NCBI RefSeq assembly: GCF_003544935.1
Contig: NZ_CP032098.1
Coordinates: forward strand, 2,046,001 to 2,110,000
Direction: 5' to 3'
Length of the DNA stretch: 64,000 nt
DNA from: Malaciobacter molluscorum LMG 25693
GTDB lineage: Bacteria > Campylobacterota > Campylobacteria > Campylobacterales > Arcobacteraceae
In this document: positions 56,614 through 64,000 of the stretch, in pieces
Numbering within the stretch: position 1 is the stretch's first letter
Layout: each line of letters begins with the position of its first letter
Notes under the pieces: generated by a model
What the model was told of the DNA's origin: nothing
The model's input: the letters and a program-made list of their open reading frames with translations, nothing else
Databases searched by the model: none
Position numbers and translations under genes: made by a program

Positions 56614-58821
56614 ATGTTCATACTGCATAATATCAATTGTATCAAAGTAATATGTTATAAATCCACACTCTTTTAATAACTCTTTATAATAGTTAGTATC
56701 TTGATATTTTTCTTTTAAATCATTAAGAAACTTTCCATATCCATTTTCTATATAATCTTCATAAGTAAAATTAGCTTTTTTTACTTCATAACCTTTTATA
56801 TTACCAATAAGATTTCCATAATCATTTATTATATAATTTTCATGAATAAAATTAGTTTTTATACCAGAATCAATAACTTTTGCATTATTTATATAATATA
56901 AAGCTAGTTCACTCTTTGCTAACATATATACTATTTTTGATTTGAACTCTTTATTTTTTGCACGTTTTAATGCTTTTTTAAAATGTTTAATTGATAAATT
57001 AATCTTCTTTAATTCATTGTCTTTTTCTTTAAAATAATAATTACTTCTATATACAGTAGTTAAACTATTTGAATTACCCCAATAACTAAGATTATATAAT
57101 GCTGTTGCATAAAGATAATTATCCATTGTTGAGTTTGGATTCTTTTTTAAATTATTTTGAATATCAATTAATTTTTTTATTGTTTCATATAAAGTATATT
57201 TTTTTTCAGAATGAACTCTATTATTTCCAACGATATAATTATTAAAAATATTAAACTCTAGTTTATCTTCTTTTTTTGTTGTTTTCTTAACTCTTTTTAA
57301 AGCTTCTTCAAACATTAAATTATTCATTAGAATATTTGTATATGCTAATTTTAGTTCTATTCTTACATACTCACTTTTCAAAGTATGAGTTATCATATAT
57401 TTTTCAAGTTTTGTTTTATTTTGTTTATTTTCTAAAGCTTTTAACTCATTGTATTTTTCTAAATTAATTGCATTTACATTTGTATAATCTATATTTTTTG
57501 ATAAAAAATACTTCAACTCATTATTTTGTTTTTTATAAATATCTTTTATTTTATAAAATGTATATTTATGAAGTGAATTCTTATTACAAGGTTGTAACAT
57601 AAGTTTTTCTAACTTTGTTCCAATCTCATCCTCTATTTTTTCATCTATTTTTGTAAGATTATTTAAATAGATTATATATTTTAAAGCATTTAGTTCATGA
57701 ATATCATCTCCACTTACCTCTTTATATGCTTTGTTTAGATATTTTTTTGATACATCAATATTTTTTTGGTAAAAATTGAAATAAGCCAATGTCAAATCAA
57801 CCATATACATATTATCTCTTTTTATACTTTTCAAATAAGAAATAAATGGCTCATAATTTTTAACTACTTTGGAATCATAATAAAATGGCATAGAAATATC
57901 AAAGAAATCTTGAGAGTTTAAAAGTGTTCTAAATAAAAGCAAATCAAAAAACTTTGAGTTTTTATCTATTTTTGTAATATTTTTCAACTCTTCTAAAACA
58001 TTTGCTTTTACATTTAAAGCTCTTATTGTATAAAATTTTATCTTCTCTTCTTTATTTTTAGCCATTGATAAAAGTTTATTCCATTGCTCATCTGTTTTTA
58101 TATATTTAAAATTATAATATGCCAAATGCCAATTATATTTATCTTCACCAAATAACTTAGTAAATTCATAAACACCTTTTACTACTTCACCTTTTTTGAT
58201 TAGTATTCCTGCATAAAGACCTTGTATCCAATCTTTTACTATACTATTTGAGTTTTTTAATAAATATTTATATTTTTCATATATTTGTAATGTATTGTCT
58301 AAATTATTATAATGTGCAAGTCTTAAAGCAATAAAAAAATATCTAAGTTTTAAATATCTTGAACTTACTGTTTCTACTCTTTTTAAAGCTTTTTTTATTA
58401 CAACTGGAAGTTTGGACATATCAAATTTTACACCTTTATATCCAAACTTTTGGTAATACCATCTATCTGAAGATATATAAGGCTTTTGATACTCTAAAAA
58501 ATCAATATAATCTCTTATCTCTTCATTTTTTATTTTTGATAGTTCTTTATTTTTATAAATAATATCTTCTATTTCTTTTTCAGAATAAAAATTACCAAAT
58601 TGTGCTTTCCACTCTTTTATATTTTGTTTTTTTATTTCATCATTATACTCATATATTAAATCATTATATACTCTACTACTTGTTAAATCACCTGTTATAT
58701 TTGCAAATTCAAAATTTCTTTTATGCAAAAATCTAAACTGATAATCATCTGGCCAAAATCCCCCTCCACAAGCTATACTTGTTGTATAAAAAAATACAAA
58801 TAACAACAATACTCTTAACAA
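56590..58821 (-). CDS. TPR-like lipoprotein paralogue, C-terminally truncated copy
   Basis: A 743-residue duplicate of the next gene. Residues 1-118 are identical, including the TTG start, ribosome site and lipobox (SIACGGG), as is a block of about 315 residues in the middle. Diverged patches include YYQKFGYKGVKFDMSKLP, where the other copy has YYSRFGYKGKKIDLSKVP. The C-terminus departs after KECGFITYYFDTID and runs into out-of-frame DNA copied from the end of the upstream gene, so the final TPR region is lost. It starts 3 nt after the stop of the 311-residue gene, so translation is likely coupled. Possibly functional in truncated form. Confidence 0.82.
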   Translation of the reverse strand: MLRVLLLFVFFYTTSIACGGGFWPDDYQFRFLHKRNFEFANITGDLTSSRVYNDLIYEYNDEIKKQNIKEWKAQFGNFYSEKEIEDIIYKNKELSKIKNEEIRDYIDFLEYQKPYISSDRWYYQKFGYKGVKFDMSKLPVVIKKALKRVETVSSRYLKLRYFFIALRLAHYNNLDNTLQIYEKYKYLLKNSNSIVKDWIQGLYAGILIKKGEVVKGVYEFTKLFGEDKYNWHLAYYNFKYIKTDEQWNKLLSMAKNKEEKIKFYTIRALNVKANVLEELKNITKIDKNSKFFDLLLFRTLLNSQDFFDISMPFYYDSKVVKNYEPFISYLKSIKRDNMYMVDLTLAYFNFYQKNIDVSKKYLNKAYKEVSGDDIHELNALKYIIYLNNLTKIDEKIEDEIGTKLEKLMLQPCNKNSLHKYTFYKIKDIYKKQNNELKYFLSKNIDYTNVNAINLEKYNELKALENKQNKTKLEKYMITHTLKSEYVRIELKLAYTNILMNNLMFEEALKRVKKTTKKEDKLEFNIFNNYIVGNNRVHSEKKYTLYETIKKLIDIQNNLKKNPNSTMDNYLYATALYNLSYWGNSNSLTTVYRSNYYFKEKDNELKKINLSIKHFKKALKRAKNKEFKSKIVYMLAKSELALYYINNAKVIDSGIKTNFIHENYIINDYGNLIGNIKGYEVKKANFTYEDYIENGYGKFLNDLKEKYQDTNYYKELLKECGFITYYFDTIDIMQYEHSIKINIK

Positions 58822-58868
58822 TATTTATCCTTTTAATATTTTCTCTATTTTATATTTATTTTTATACT
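58822..58868 (-). repeat. source copy of the 47-bp repeat
   Basis: Original location of the repeated segment: the 3' end of the 311-residue gene plus the ribosome site of the truncated paralogue. Identity with 56567-56613 stops sharply at 58868. Confidence 0.9.
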
Positions 58869-59760
58869 CTATTGTATAAAAAACTACTTCATCAAATCTA
58901 TTTTTACTAATATTAAAAAAATCATTTAAAGCAACTTTTAAATCATCTAAATTTGAATCTTCAAATCTTAATATATCACCTTTATAAATGTATCTACCTT
59001 TAAAATAAAAACTTTTAGTAACTTCGTAATAATTACTTTTAATTAATTTAAAGTTTTTAAGAAAATCCTGTTTTGTTACACCTTCAAAAATATCAATTGC
59101 CTTTTTTTGTCTAAATTGAATTGCTTGTGAGTACAAAGGTAATGCAAGTTTTAATTTTAGAGGATATTTGTCAAAATTATAATGATATTTTTTTGCAATA
59201 TCATTATCTAATATTGAATTTTTAGTATCAAAATCTGCTATATTAGACATATTATAATACATTAATAAACCATAATCAGCAGGTGGAACTCCTGTTTTAT
59301 AATAATACTTTATTTGATGTAATCGAATAGTTGCGCTTATTTTTTTATTTAAACTTGCTTTTATTCTTTTTAGGAAATCAAAATATTTTGATTTTGACAT
59401 CAAAGACCAGTCACAATCAAATTGGACTTCATCATATACAAAAGGAAGATGTTTTAAATTATTCAACACATTTTCTACTAATTCATCTAGAAAAGCTAAT
59501 TTCATAGCTTTATTTGTAATATATACTACAGGAATAGATAAATTATCTTTAGGTTTAGTTTTAAAATATGTATTTATTACTTCTAATTTATTAGAATAAT
59601 TAATATCCAAAACTTTAATATATAATTTATTGTCTTGTTTTTTCAAAGAAAAACTATTTTTCCAATTATAAAAAGAGTAAGTTAATTGTTTTTTTTGCAT
59701 ATTAAAAACTATAAAAAAAGTCACTAAAATAAAAAAGAATAAAAAAAATATTTTTTTCAT
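58825..59760 (-). CDS. exported TIM-barrel-like protein of unknown function
   Basis: A 311-residue protein with an N-terminal signal or anchor (KKIFFLFFFILVTFFIVF). The middle reads like a glycosidase-type barrel: VYDEVQFDCDWSLMSKSKYF with two acidic residues, ISATIRLHQIKYYYKTGVPP, then ADYGLLMYYNM and KLKLALPLYSQAIQFR. I recall similar proteins in Bacteroidota next to a CGGG-type lipoprotein gene, but cannot confirm it here. It lies 3 nt before the first of the two TPR-like lipoprotein genes; the three form one operon. Enzymatic activity on envelope glycans is a guess. Confidence 0.75.
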   Translation of the reverse strand: MKKIFFLFFFILVTFFIVFNMQKKQLTYSFYNWKNSFSLKKQDNKLYIKVLDINYSNKLEVINTYFKTKPKDNLSIPVVYITNKAMKLAFLDELVENVLNNLKHLPFVYDEVQFDCDWSLMSKSKYFDFLKRIKASLNKKISATIRLHQIKYYYKTGVPPADYGLLMYYNMSNIADFDTKNSILDNDIAKKYHYNFDKYPLKLKLALPLYSQAIQFRQKKAIDIFEGVTKQDFLKNFKLIKSNYYEVTKSFYFKGRYIYKGDILRFEDSNLDDLKVALNDFFNISKNRFDEVVFYTIEYKNKYKIEKILKG

Positions 59761-59847
59761 TTATCAAATACCTTATATTAAATTATTTTTCTTTAAACAG
59801 ATATATTTTAAAGGGGAATAGTATAGTTATTAAAATAAAGATAGAAT

Positions 59848-59893
59848 AAAAAAACTATCTGCTGCTATATAACAAAAATACAACAGTAGATAG
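59848..59893 (-). terminator. intrinsic terminator of the PPK2 operon
   Basis: On the minus strand CTATCTACTG pairs with CAGCAGATAG (one G-U pair; 59884-59893 with 59855-59864) and is followed directly by seven T. It lies 26 bp past the first PPK2 stop. The remaining part of the gap to 59761 shows nothing further. Confidence 0.85.
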
Positions 59894-59919
59894 CATTAAA
59901 ATATATAAATGTTTCAAAA

Positions 59920-61044
59920 TTAATAATTTTGAGATTTCCTCATTTGCATTAATTCTTTTTGAACTGAAATATTTATTTTTTCATTTGGTTGGAAGTCAAG
60001 TGCATAATTTCTTCCATCATAATCAACAGAATTTAAAATAATTTTAACAGCTTCAAGTCTAGCTTTATGTTTATCATCACTTCTTACAATATGCCAAGGA
60101 GCACTTCTTGAATTAGTTCTTCTTAACATCTCATATTTTTTTTCGGAAAATTCTCCCCATAAATCTTGTGCTTGCATATCAACTTCAGAAAACTTCCATT
60201 GTCTTAAAGGATCATTTATTCTTCTATCAAATCTTCTTTTTTGTTCAGCTTTTGATACAGAGAAATAAAGCTTAATTAATATCATACCTTGTCTTACTAA
60301 ATCTTGTTCAAAATTTACAACATCTTCCATAAAGATTTCATACTCTTCTTGTGTACAAAAGCCAAAGATTGGTTCAACCATTGCTCTATTGTACCAACTT
60401 CTATCAAATAATACTATCTCTCCTCCAGTTGGAAAGTGTTCAATATATCTTTGTAAAAACCATTGATTTTTTTGTGTTTCTGTTGGTTTACCTAAAGCTA
60501 CAATTCTATAATGCTTATTATTCATATATCTTGTAATTCTTCTAATTGCACCACCTTTTCCAGATGCATCTCGACCTTCAAAAAGAATTATCATTCTTTT
60601 ATTTTCATTTTCTAAATAATTTTGTAATTTAATAAGTTCAATTTGGTACTGTTTTAATTCTTCTGCATCATAAAGTTTTTGAATACCATCTTTCAAATTA
60701 TCTTTATCATGCTCTTGAAATTCACCTAAAATACTTTTCATTAAATCATTTTCATCTTTTAATTTTTGTATTTCATCTATATTTTCATTTTTATTATTTA
60801 TTATCTGTTTCATCTCAATATTTGTCTTTTTATCTTCAATAACAATAGAATCTTTAAATTTTTGCATCAAATTTAATGCACTCTTTTTAGTAAGATTATC
60901 TTTTTTTGTATATCCTAAAACTTTTACGTATCTTTTTCTTTCATGCTGAAATCTTGCAATATATTTTTTTCCAAATGTAGGATGAGCTGCTTTAGATACA
61001 TATAATCCACTATAATTTGTCTTTTCAAAATCACTTAAATTCAT
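59920..61044 (-). CDS. ppk2: polyphosphate kinase 2 with an added N-terminal domain
   Basis: A 374-residue PPK2, which transfers phosphate between polyphosphate and nucleotides. The kinase core starts near residue 130: Walker A EGRDASGKGGAIRRITRYM, lid-region GKPTETQKNQWFLQRYIEHF, Walker B IVLFDRSWYNRAMVEPIFGF. The first 75 residues are extra: SGLYVSKAAHPTFGKKYIAR...KRYVKVLGYTKKDNLTKKSA, a pattern like the arm DNA-binding domain of tyrosine integrases; a coiled stretch (about 80-125) joins it to the core. It follows a second PPK2 gene by 2 nt. Confidence 0.92.
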   Translation of the reverse strand: MNLSDFEKTNYSGLYVSKAAHPTFGKKYIARFQHERKRYVKVLGYTKKDNLTKKSALNLMQKFKDSIVIEDKKTNIEMKQIINNKNENIDEIQKLKDENDLMKSILGEFQEHDKDNLKDGIQKLYDAEELKQYQIELIKLQNYLENENKRMIILFEGRDASGKGGAIRRITRYMNNKHYRIVALGKPTETQKNQWFLQRYIEHFPTGGEIVLFDRSWYNRAMVEPIFGFCTQEEYEIFMEDVVNFEQDLVRQGMILIKLYFSVSKAEQKRRFDRRINDPLRQWKFSEVDMQAQDLWGEFSEKKYEMLRRTNSRSAPWHIVRSDDKHKARLEAVKIILNSVDYDGRNYALDFQPNEKINISVQKELMQMRKSQNY

Positions 61045-61046
61045 TG

Positions 61047-61883
61047 TTATTCAGCCTTTGCAAATTTATTTTCTTTTTCCATTAATTCTATTTCTTTACT
61101 ACCAGTAATTACTATGTTTTTATCCACTTTTATTTTTTCTTTTGCAGTTTTATCTGGATATTCAACAGAAGATAAAATATGCTTTATGCAATTTATACGT
61201 GCTTGTTTTTTATCATCACTTCTTATTACTGTCCATGGTGCAATATCTGTATTTGATGCCATAAGCATTGAGAATTTTGCAACTGTATATTTATCCCATA
61301 ATTTTTGAGACTCTTTATCAACAGGAGATAATTTATATTGTTTCAAAGGATCAATTTCTCTTTTTTTAAACCTTCTTGCTTGTTCTTTTTTAGATACAGA
61401 AATATAAAACTTTAAAAGTATAATTTCTGATTTTACAAGCATTTGTTCAAATTCTGGTACTTCTTTTAAGAACTCATGATGTTCTTCTGTTGTACAAAAT
61501 CCCATAACTGGTTCAACACCTGCTCTGTTATACCAGCTTCTATCAAATAAAACTATTTCTCCAGCACTTGGTAGATGTTTTGTGTACCTTTGGAAATACC
61601 ACTGAGTCTTTTCAATATCACTTGGTTTTTCTAAAGCTACAACTCTTGCTCCCCTAGGATTTAAGTGTTCTGTAATTCTTTTTATAGTTCCACCTTTACC
61701 AGCAGCATCTCTACCTTCAAAGATTAATAAAACTTTTAATCCCTTCTCTTTAACGTAATTTTGGAATTTTAAAAGTTCAATTTGTAATAATCTTAATTCT
61801 CTCTCATATTGAACTTTCTCTTTTTTAACCCAAATACGTATTTTTTCACCTTTTTTGTTTTTTTCGTCATCTTCCTCTAACAT
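61047..61883 (-). CDS. ppk2: polyphosphate kinase 2, standard form
   Basis: A 278-residue PPK2 with Walker A EGRDAAGKGGTIKRITEHLN, EKPSDIEKTQWYFQRYTKHL, Walker B IVLFDRSWYNRAGVEPVMGF and the REIDPLKQYKLSPVD segment. It lacks the N-terminal addition of its tandem partner and begins with a charged helix. The two cores are clearly homologous but well diverged, so the duplication is old or the genes have separate origins; they may use different nucleotides (NDP or NMP). It lies 15 nt after nspC in the same direction. Confidence 0.94.
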   Translation of the reverse strand: MLEEDDEKNKKGEKIRIWVKKEKVQYERELRLLQIELLKFQNYVKEKGLKVLLIFEGRDAAGKGGTIKRITEHLNPRGARVVALEKPSDIEKTQWYFQRYTKHLPSAGEIVLFDRSWYNRAGVEPVMGFCTTEEHHEFLKEVPEFEQMLVKSEIILLKFYISVSKKEQARRFKKREIDPLKQYKLSPVDKESQKLWDKYTVAKFSMLMASNTDIAPWTVIRSDDKKQARINCIKHILSSVEYPDKTAKEKIKVDKNIVITGSKEIELMEKENKFAKAE

Positions 61884-61898
61884 AATATTGCATTTCCT

Positions 61899-63044
61899 TT
61901 AAGAAAGTCTTTCTTGATAATCATTATACCCAAAGTTTTTTACAATTTGGTAACAATTATTGTCTTTTTTTATAACAATTGATGGTAACTTTATTCCATT
62001 AAATGTTGTAGTTTTTACCATTGTATAATGTATCATATCTTCAAATATAATTTTATCTCCAACTTTTAATGGTTCATCAAAAGAGTAATCACCTATTATA
62101 TCTCCAGCTAAACATGTATTTCCACCTAGTCTGTAAGTATATTTTTTTTCATTTGCTAAACCACTATTACGAACATCAGCTCTATATGGCATAGCTAAAG
62201 TATCAGGCATATGTGCTTCTGCAGATGTATCTAAAATGGCTATTTTCATTTGATTTTCTACAATATCTAAAACAGTTGCCACAAGGTACCCTGTTTGCCA
62301 TCCAACTGCTTCACCTGGCTCTAAATATACTTCTAAATGAGGATATCTTTGTTTAAAGTCTTTTAAAAGATTTATAAGAGATTCTACATCATAATCTTTT
62401 CTGGTAATATGGTGTCCTCCACCAAAGTTAACCCATTTCATTTGAGGCAAAAATTCACCAAAGCTATTTTCAAAATTCTTTAAAGCACCTTCTAAAGCAT
62501 CAACATTTTGCTCACATAAAGCATGAAAATGAAGACCATCAACTCCATCTAATAATTCAGGTTTAAAATTTACTTTTGTTATTCCTAATCTTGAATATGC
62601 ACCGCAAGGGTTATATAAATCAACTTCAACAGAAGAATATTCTGGATTTACTCTAAGTCCAATTGAAGTTTTATTAATAGCCCTACTTTTAAACTTTTCA
62701 AACTGAGAAAAAGAGTTAAATACTATATGATTTGAAATATCAACTATTTCATCAAACTCTTCATCTTTAAAAGCTGGACTATATGTATGCACTTCTTTTG
62801 AAAATTTCTCTTTTGCAAGAATAGCTTCATGAAGTCCAGAAGCACAACACCCTTTTAAGTATTTTCTACATAAATCAAAAGTTGAATGTAATGCAAAACC
62901 TTTTAGTGCTAAAAGAATATTTACATTAGCCTCATCTTGAACTCTTTTTAATAACTTTAGATTCTTTTCTAACAGTTTTTCTTCACATACAAAACTTGGA
63001 CTTGGCAAGTTCTCAAAATTATTTATTATTTTATTATTCTTCAT
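61899..63044 (-). CDS. nspC: carboxynorspermidine decarboxylase
   Basis: A 381-residue PLP enzyme of the alanine racemase/decarboxylase fold, removing CO2 from carboxynorspermidine or carboxyspermidine to give the polyamine. PLP lysine is in [14 protein letters not shown]; other motifs are [56 protein letters not shown] and the [12 protein letters not shown] loop near the end. I use the ATG at 63044, which overlaps the rubredoxin stop by 11 nt; a TTG four codons earlier is also possible. The dehydrogenase for the previous step lies upstream (63377 onwards). Confidence 0.94.
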   Translation of the reverse strand: MKNNKIINNFENLPSPSFVCEEKLLEKNLKLLKRVQDEANVNILLALKGFALHSTFDLCRKYLKGCCASGLHEAILAKEKFSKEVHTYSPAFKDEEFDEIVDISNHIVFNSFSQFEKFKSRAINKTSIGLRVNPEYSSVEVDLYNPCGAYSRLGITKVNFKPELLDGVDGLHFHALCEQNVDALEGALKNFENSFGEFLPQMKWVNFGGGHHITRKDYDVESLINLLKDFKQRYPHLEVYLEPGEAVGWQTGYLVATVLDIVENQMKIAILDTSAEAHMPDTLAMPYRADVRNSGLANEKKYTYRLGGNTCLAGDIIGDYSFDEPLKVGDKIIFEDMIHYTMVKTTTFNGIKLPSIVIKKDNNCYQIVKNFGYNDYQERLS

Positions 63045-63201
63045 TGAAAGGTTCAAAATCCTCTTTTGTTACTCCACAATCTGGGCATTGCCAATCTTCT
63101 GGAATTTCTTCAAAAGGTGTTCCAGGTTCTATTTCTCCATCTGAATCACCAACAGCAGGATCATATATATAATCACAAACTACACAGATATATTTTTGCA
63201 T
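63034..63201 (-). CDS. rubredoxin
   Basis: A 55-residue rubredoxin, a one-iron electron carrier: [18 protein letters not shown] supplies the first CxxC and [16 protein letters not shown] the second, with the usual Tyr, Gly and Trp around the iron. The start follows GAGAGGA by 5 nt. Its last codons overlap the first codons of nspC in a different frame, implying coupled translation. Likely partners are rubrerythrin-like or flavodiiron proteins; one rubrerythrin-like gene is at 14857-15324. Confidence 0.93.
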   Translation of the reverse strand: MQKYICVVCDYIYDPAVGDSDGEIEPGTPFEEIPEDWQCPDCGVTKEDFEPFNEE

Positions 63202-63340
63202 ATTCCTCTCCTTATCACTTAATTATAGTATTATTGCCTAATAAAAAATTAAAATCAATAAAGTAGAAGTCATAAAAATGACAAAATTATATCAAAATAT
63301 GATAAGTTAAATCTTTATTTATATAAGTTTTAAAAAAGAG

Positions 63341-63369
63341 AAAAGCTAAATATTAAATATTTAGCTTTT
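63341..63369. terminator. intrinsic terminator hairpin
   Basis: AAAAGCTAAATAT and its perfect 13-bp complement around a 3-nt loop, 8 nt after the dehydrogenase stop. The T-run is best on the plus strand, but the A/T ends of the stem allow minus-strand termination too. The rest of the gap (63202-63340) holds the rubredoxin ribosome site and no other clear feature. Confidence 0.75.
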
Positions 63370-63376
63370 TTTGTAG

Positions 63377-64000
63377 TTATTTAGTAGGTAACTCTATAAT
63401 TTTCCAAGGTAACCCTTGAGTCATTAATTCATCCATAAAAGGTTTTGCATCAAACTCTTCTATATTAAATACTCCTTTACCATTCCAAATACCTTTATAT
63501 AACATTTTAGAACCAATCATAGCTGGAACTCCTGTAGTATAACTTACAGCTTGTGCACCTGTTTCTTTATAACACTCTTGATGGTCACAAACATTATAAA
63601 TATAAACTTTTTTCTTCATTCCATCTTTAATTCCTTCTATAATACAACCAATATTTGTTTTACCAACAGTTCTTGGACCAAGTGATGCTGGATCTGGTAG
63701 TAATGTCTTTAAGAATTCAATAGGAATAATTTTTTGTCCTTGATGTTCAACTGGCTCAATTCCTAGCATACCAACATTTTGTAAACAATTCATATGTTGA
63801 ATATAGCTATCTCCAAATGTCATAAAAAATCTAATTCTTTTTAGACCTTTTATATTTTTACTTAATGATTCTAATTCTTCATGATAAAGCAAATATGATG
63901 GTTTCACTCCAACTTCTGGATAATCATGATCAACTCTTATCTCTAAAGGTTTAGTTTCAATCCACTTACCATCTTCCCAATACCTACCGCTTGCAGATAC
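63377..64000 (-). CDS. carboxynorspermidine dehydrogenase (saccharopine dehydrogenase family), partial
   Basis: The last 207 codons are visible; the frame stays open to the right window edge, so the 5' half with the NAD(P)-binding domain is outside. Motifs: KPLEIRVDHDYPEVGVKPSY, IRFFMTFGDSYIQHMNCLQN, LLPDPASLGPRTVGKTNIGC and TGAQAVSYTTGVPAMIGSKM, typical of the lys1-like carboxynorspermidine synthase that reductively joins aspartate semialdehyde to a diamine. The nspC gene nearby supports this over lysine metabolism. Followed by a terminator hairpin. Confidence 0.9.
   Translation of the reverse strand, partial: VSASGRYWEDGKWIETKPLEIRVDHDYPEVGVKPSYLLYHEELESLSKNIKGLKRIRFFMTFGDSYIQHMNCLQNVGMLGIEPVEHQGQKIIPIEFLKTLLPDPASLGPRTVGKTNIGCIIEGIKDGMKKKVYIYNVCDHQECYKETGAQAVSYTTGVPAMIGSKMLYKGIWNGKGVFNIEEFDAKPFMDELMTQGLPWKIIELPTK

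Noticed and set aside
53996-58868. Insertion sequence or transposon as cause of the tandem repeat
   Set aside because: No transposase, terminal inverted repeats or target-site duplication is visible; a plain tandem duplication with a 47-bp junction explains it.
1-64000. tRNA, rRNA, CRISPR array, prophage or integrase genes
   Set aside because: I scanned the gaps and saw no cloverleaf-like or rRNA sequence, no regular short repeats, and no recombinase or phage structural genes. A profile search (tRNAscan, Rfam) could still find a small RNA.

Overview
The window is AT-rich DNA from a member of the Campylobacterota, most likely an Arcobacter-type genome. That is inferred from gene content: Csd3/Csd6-type cell-shape hydrolases, the carboxynorspermidine route to polyamines, a tig-clpP-def operon, histidine kinases with an AHQWRQPLS H-box, and a CtsE/CtsF-like competence pair. 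It reads as ordinary chromosome. I found no rRNA, tRNA, CRISPR array, transposase, integrase gene or prophage. Most genes are on the minus strand in tightly packed, often overlapping operons, with perfect inverted-repeat terminators at operon ends.

Layout. 1-2.6 kb: a periplasmic binding protein followed by a sensor kinase cut by the window edge. 2.7-5 kb: rnhB, a thiamine-binding-type protein, a small unknown and a fused msrBA. 5.1-10.2 kb: a three-gene phosphorelay (BvgS-like hybrid kinase, lone receiver, receiver-kinase) with 8-nt overlaps and no DNA-binding output. 10.3-12.8 kb: bioA, a Nudix hydrolase and an FAA-hydrolase. 13-16 kb: a GntP permease, a rubrerythrin-like protein with a textbook promoter, and an acyl-ACP thioesterase. 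16.1-19.7 kb: five poorly known genes (membrane protein, exported protein, VOC-like protein, AAA_28 ATPase, small membrane protein). 19.8-23.7 kb: purL-purH. 23.7-29.5 kb: divergent Csd6-like and Csd3-like peptidoglycan hydrolases, mgtE, a MerR regulator and a BCCT transporter. 29.5-34 kb: folE and a four-gene type II secretion/competence-like operon. 34-40.2 kb: photolyase, a TudS/YbgA-type protein, thiD, a LytS/LytR pair and a CrtI-like oxidoreductase.

40.3-44.9 kb: a SelO-type AMPylase, a DUF4105 protein and, just upstream of it, a lipoprotein gene that I read as broken (ATA where the start codon should be, plus a 1-nt frameshift). 45-52.2 kb: era, comM-like yifB, a soluble PAS-PAS chemoreceptor, a zinc-ribbon membrane protein, def, clpP and tig. 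52.3-54 kb: a VWA-TPR protein with a Lys/Asn/Gln-rich tail. 54-59.8 kb: two long, nearly identical lipoprotein paralogues in tandem behind a probable TIM-barrel protein. 59.9-61.9 kb: two tandem PPK2 genes, one with an integrase-arm-like N-terminus. 61.9-64 kb: carboxynorspermidine decarboxylase, an overlapping 55-residue rubredoxin, and the 3' part of carboxynorspermidine dehydrogenase.

The strongest lead for something undescribed is 53996-59760. An envelope lipoprotein gene was tandemly duplicated together with 47 bp of its upstream neighbour's 3' end. One copy lost its C-terminal TPR region, and the copies now look mosaic, with identical blocks interrupted by diverged patches. Other leads are the decayed lipoprotein upstream of the DUF4105 gene, the PPK2 with an added N-terminal domain, and the 16-19.7 kb cluster of unknowns. 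All protein family calls come from reading sequence motifs; no database search was possible.
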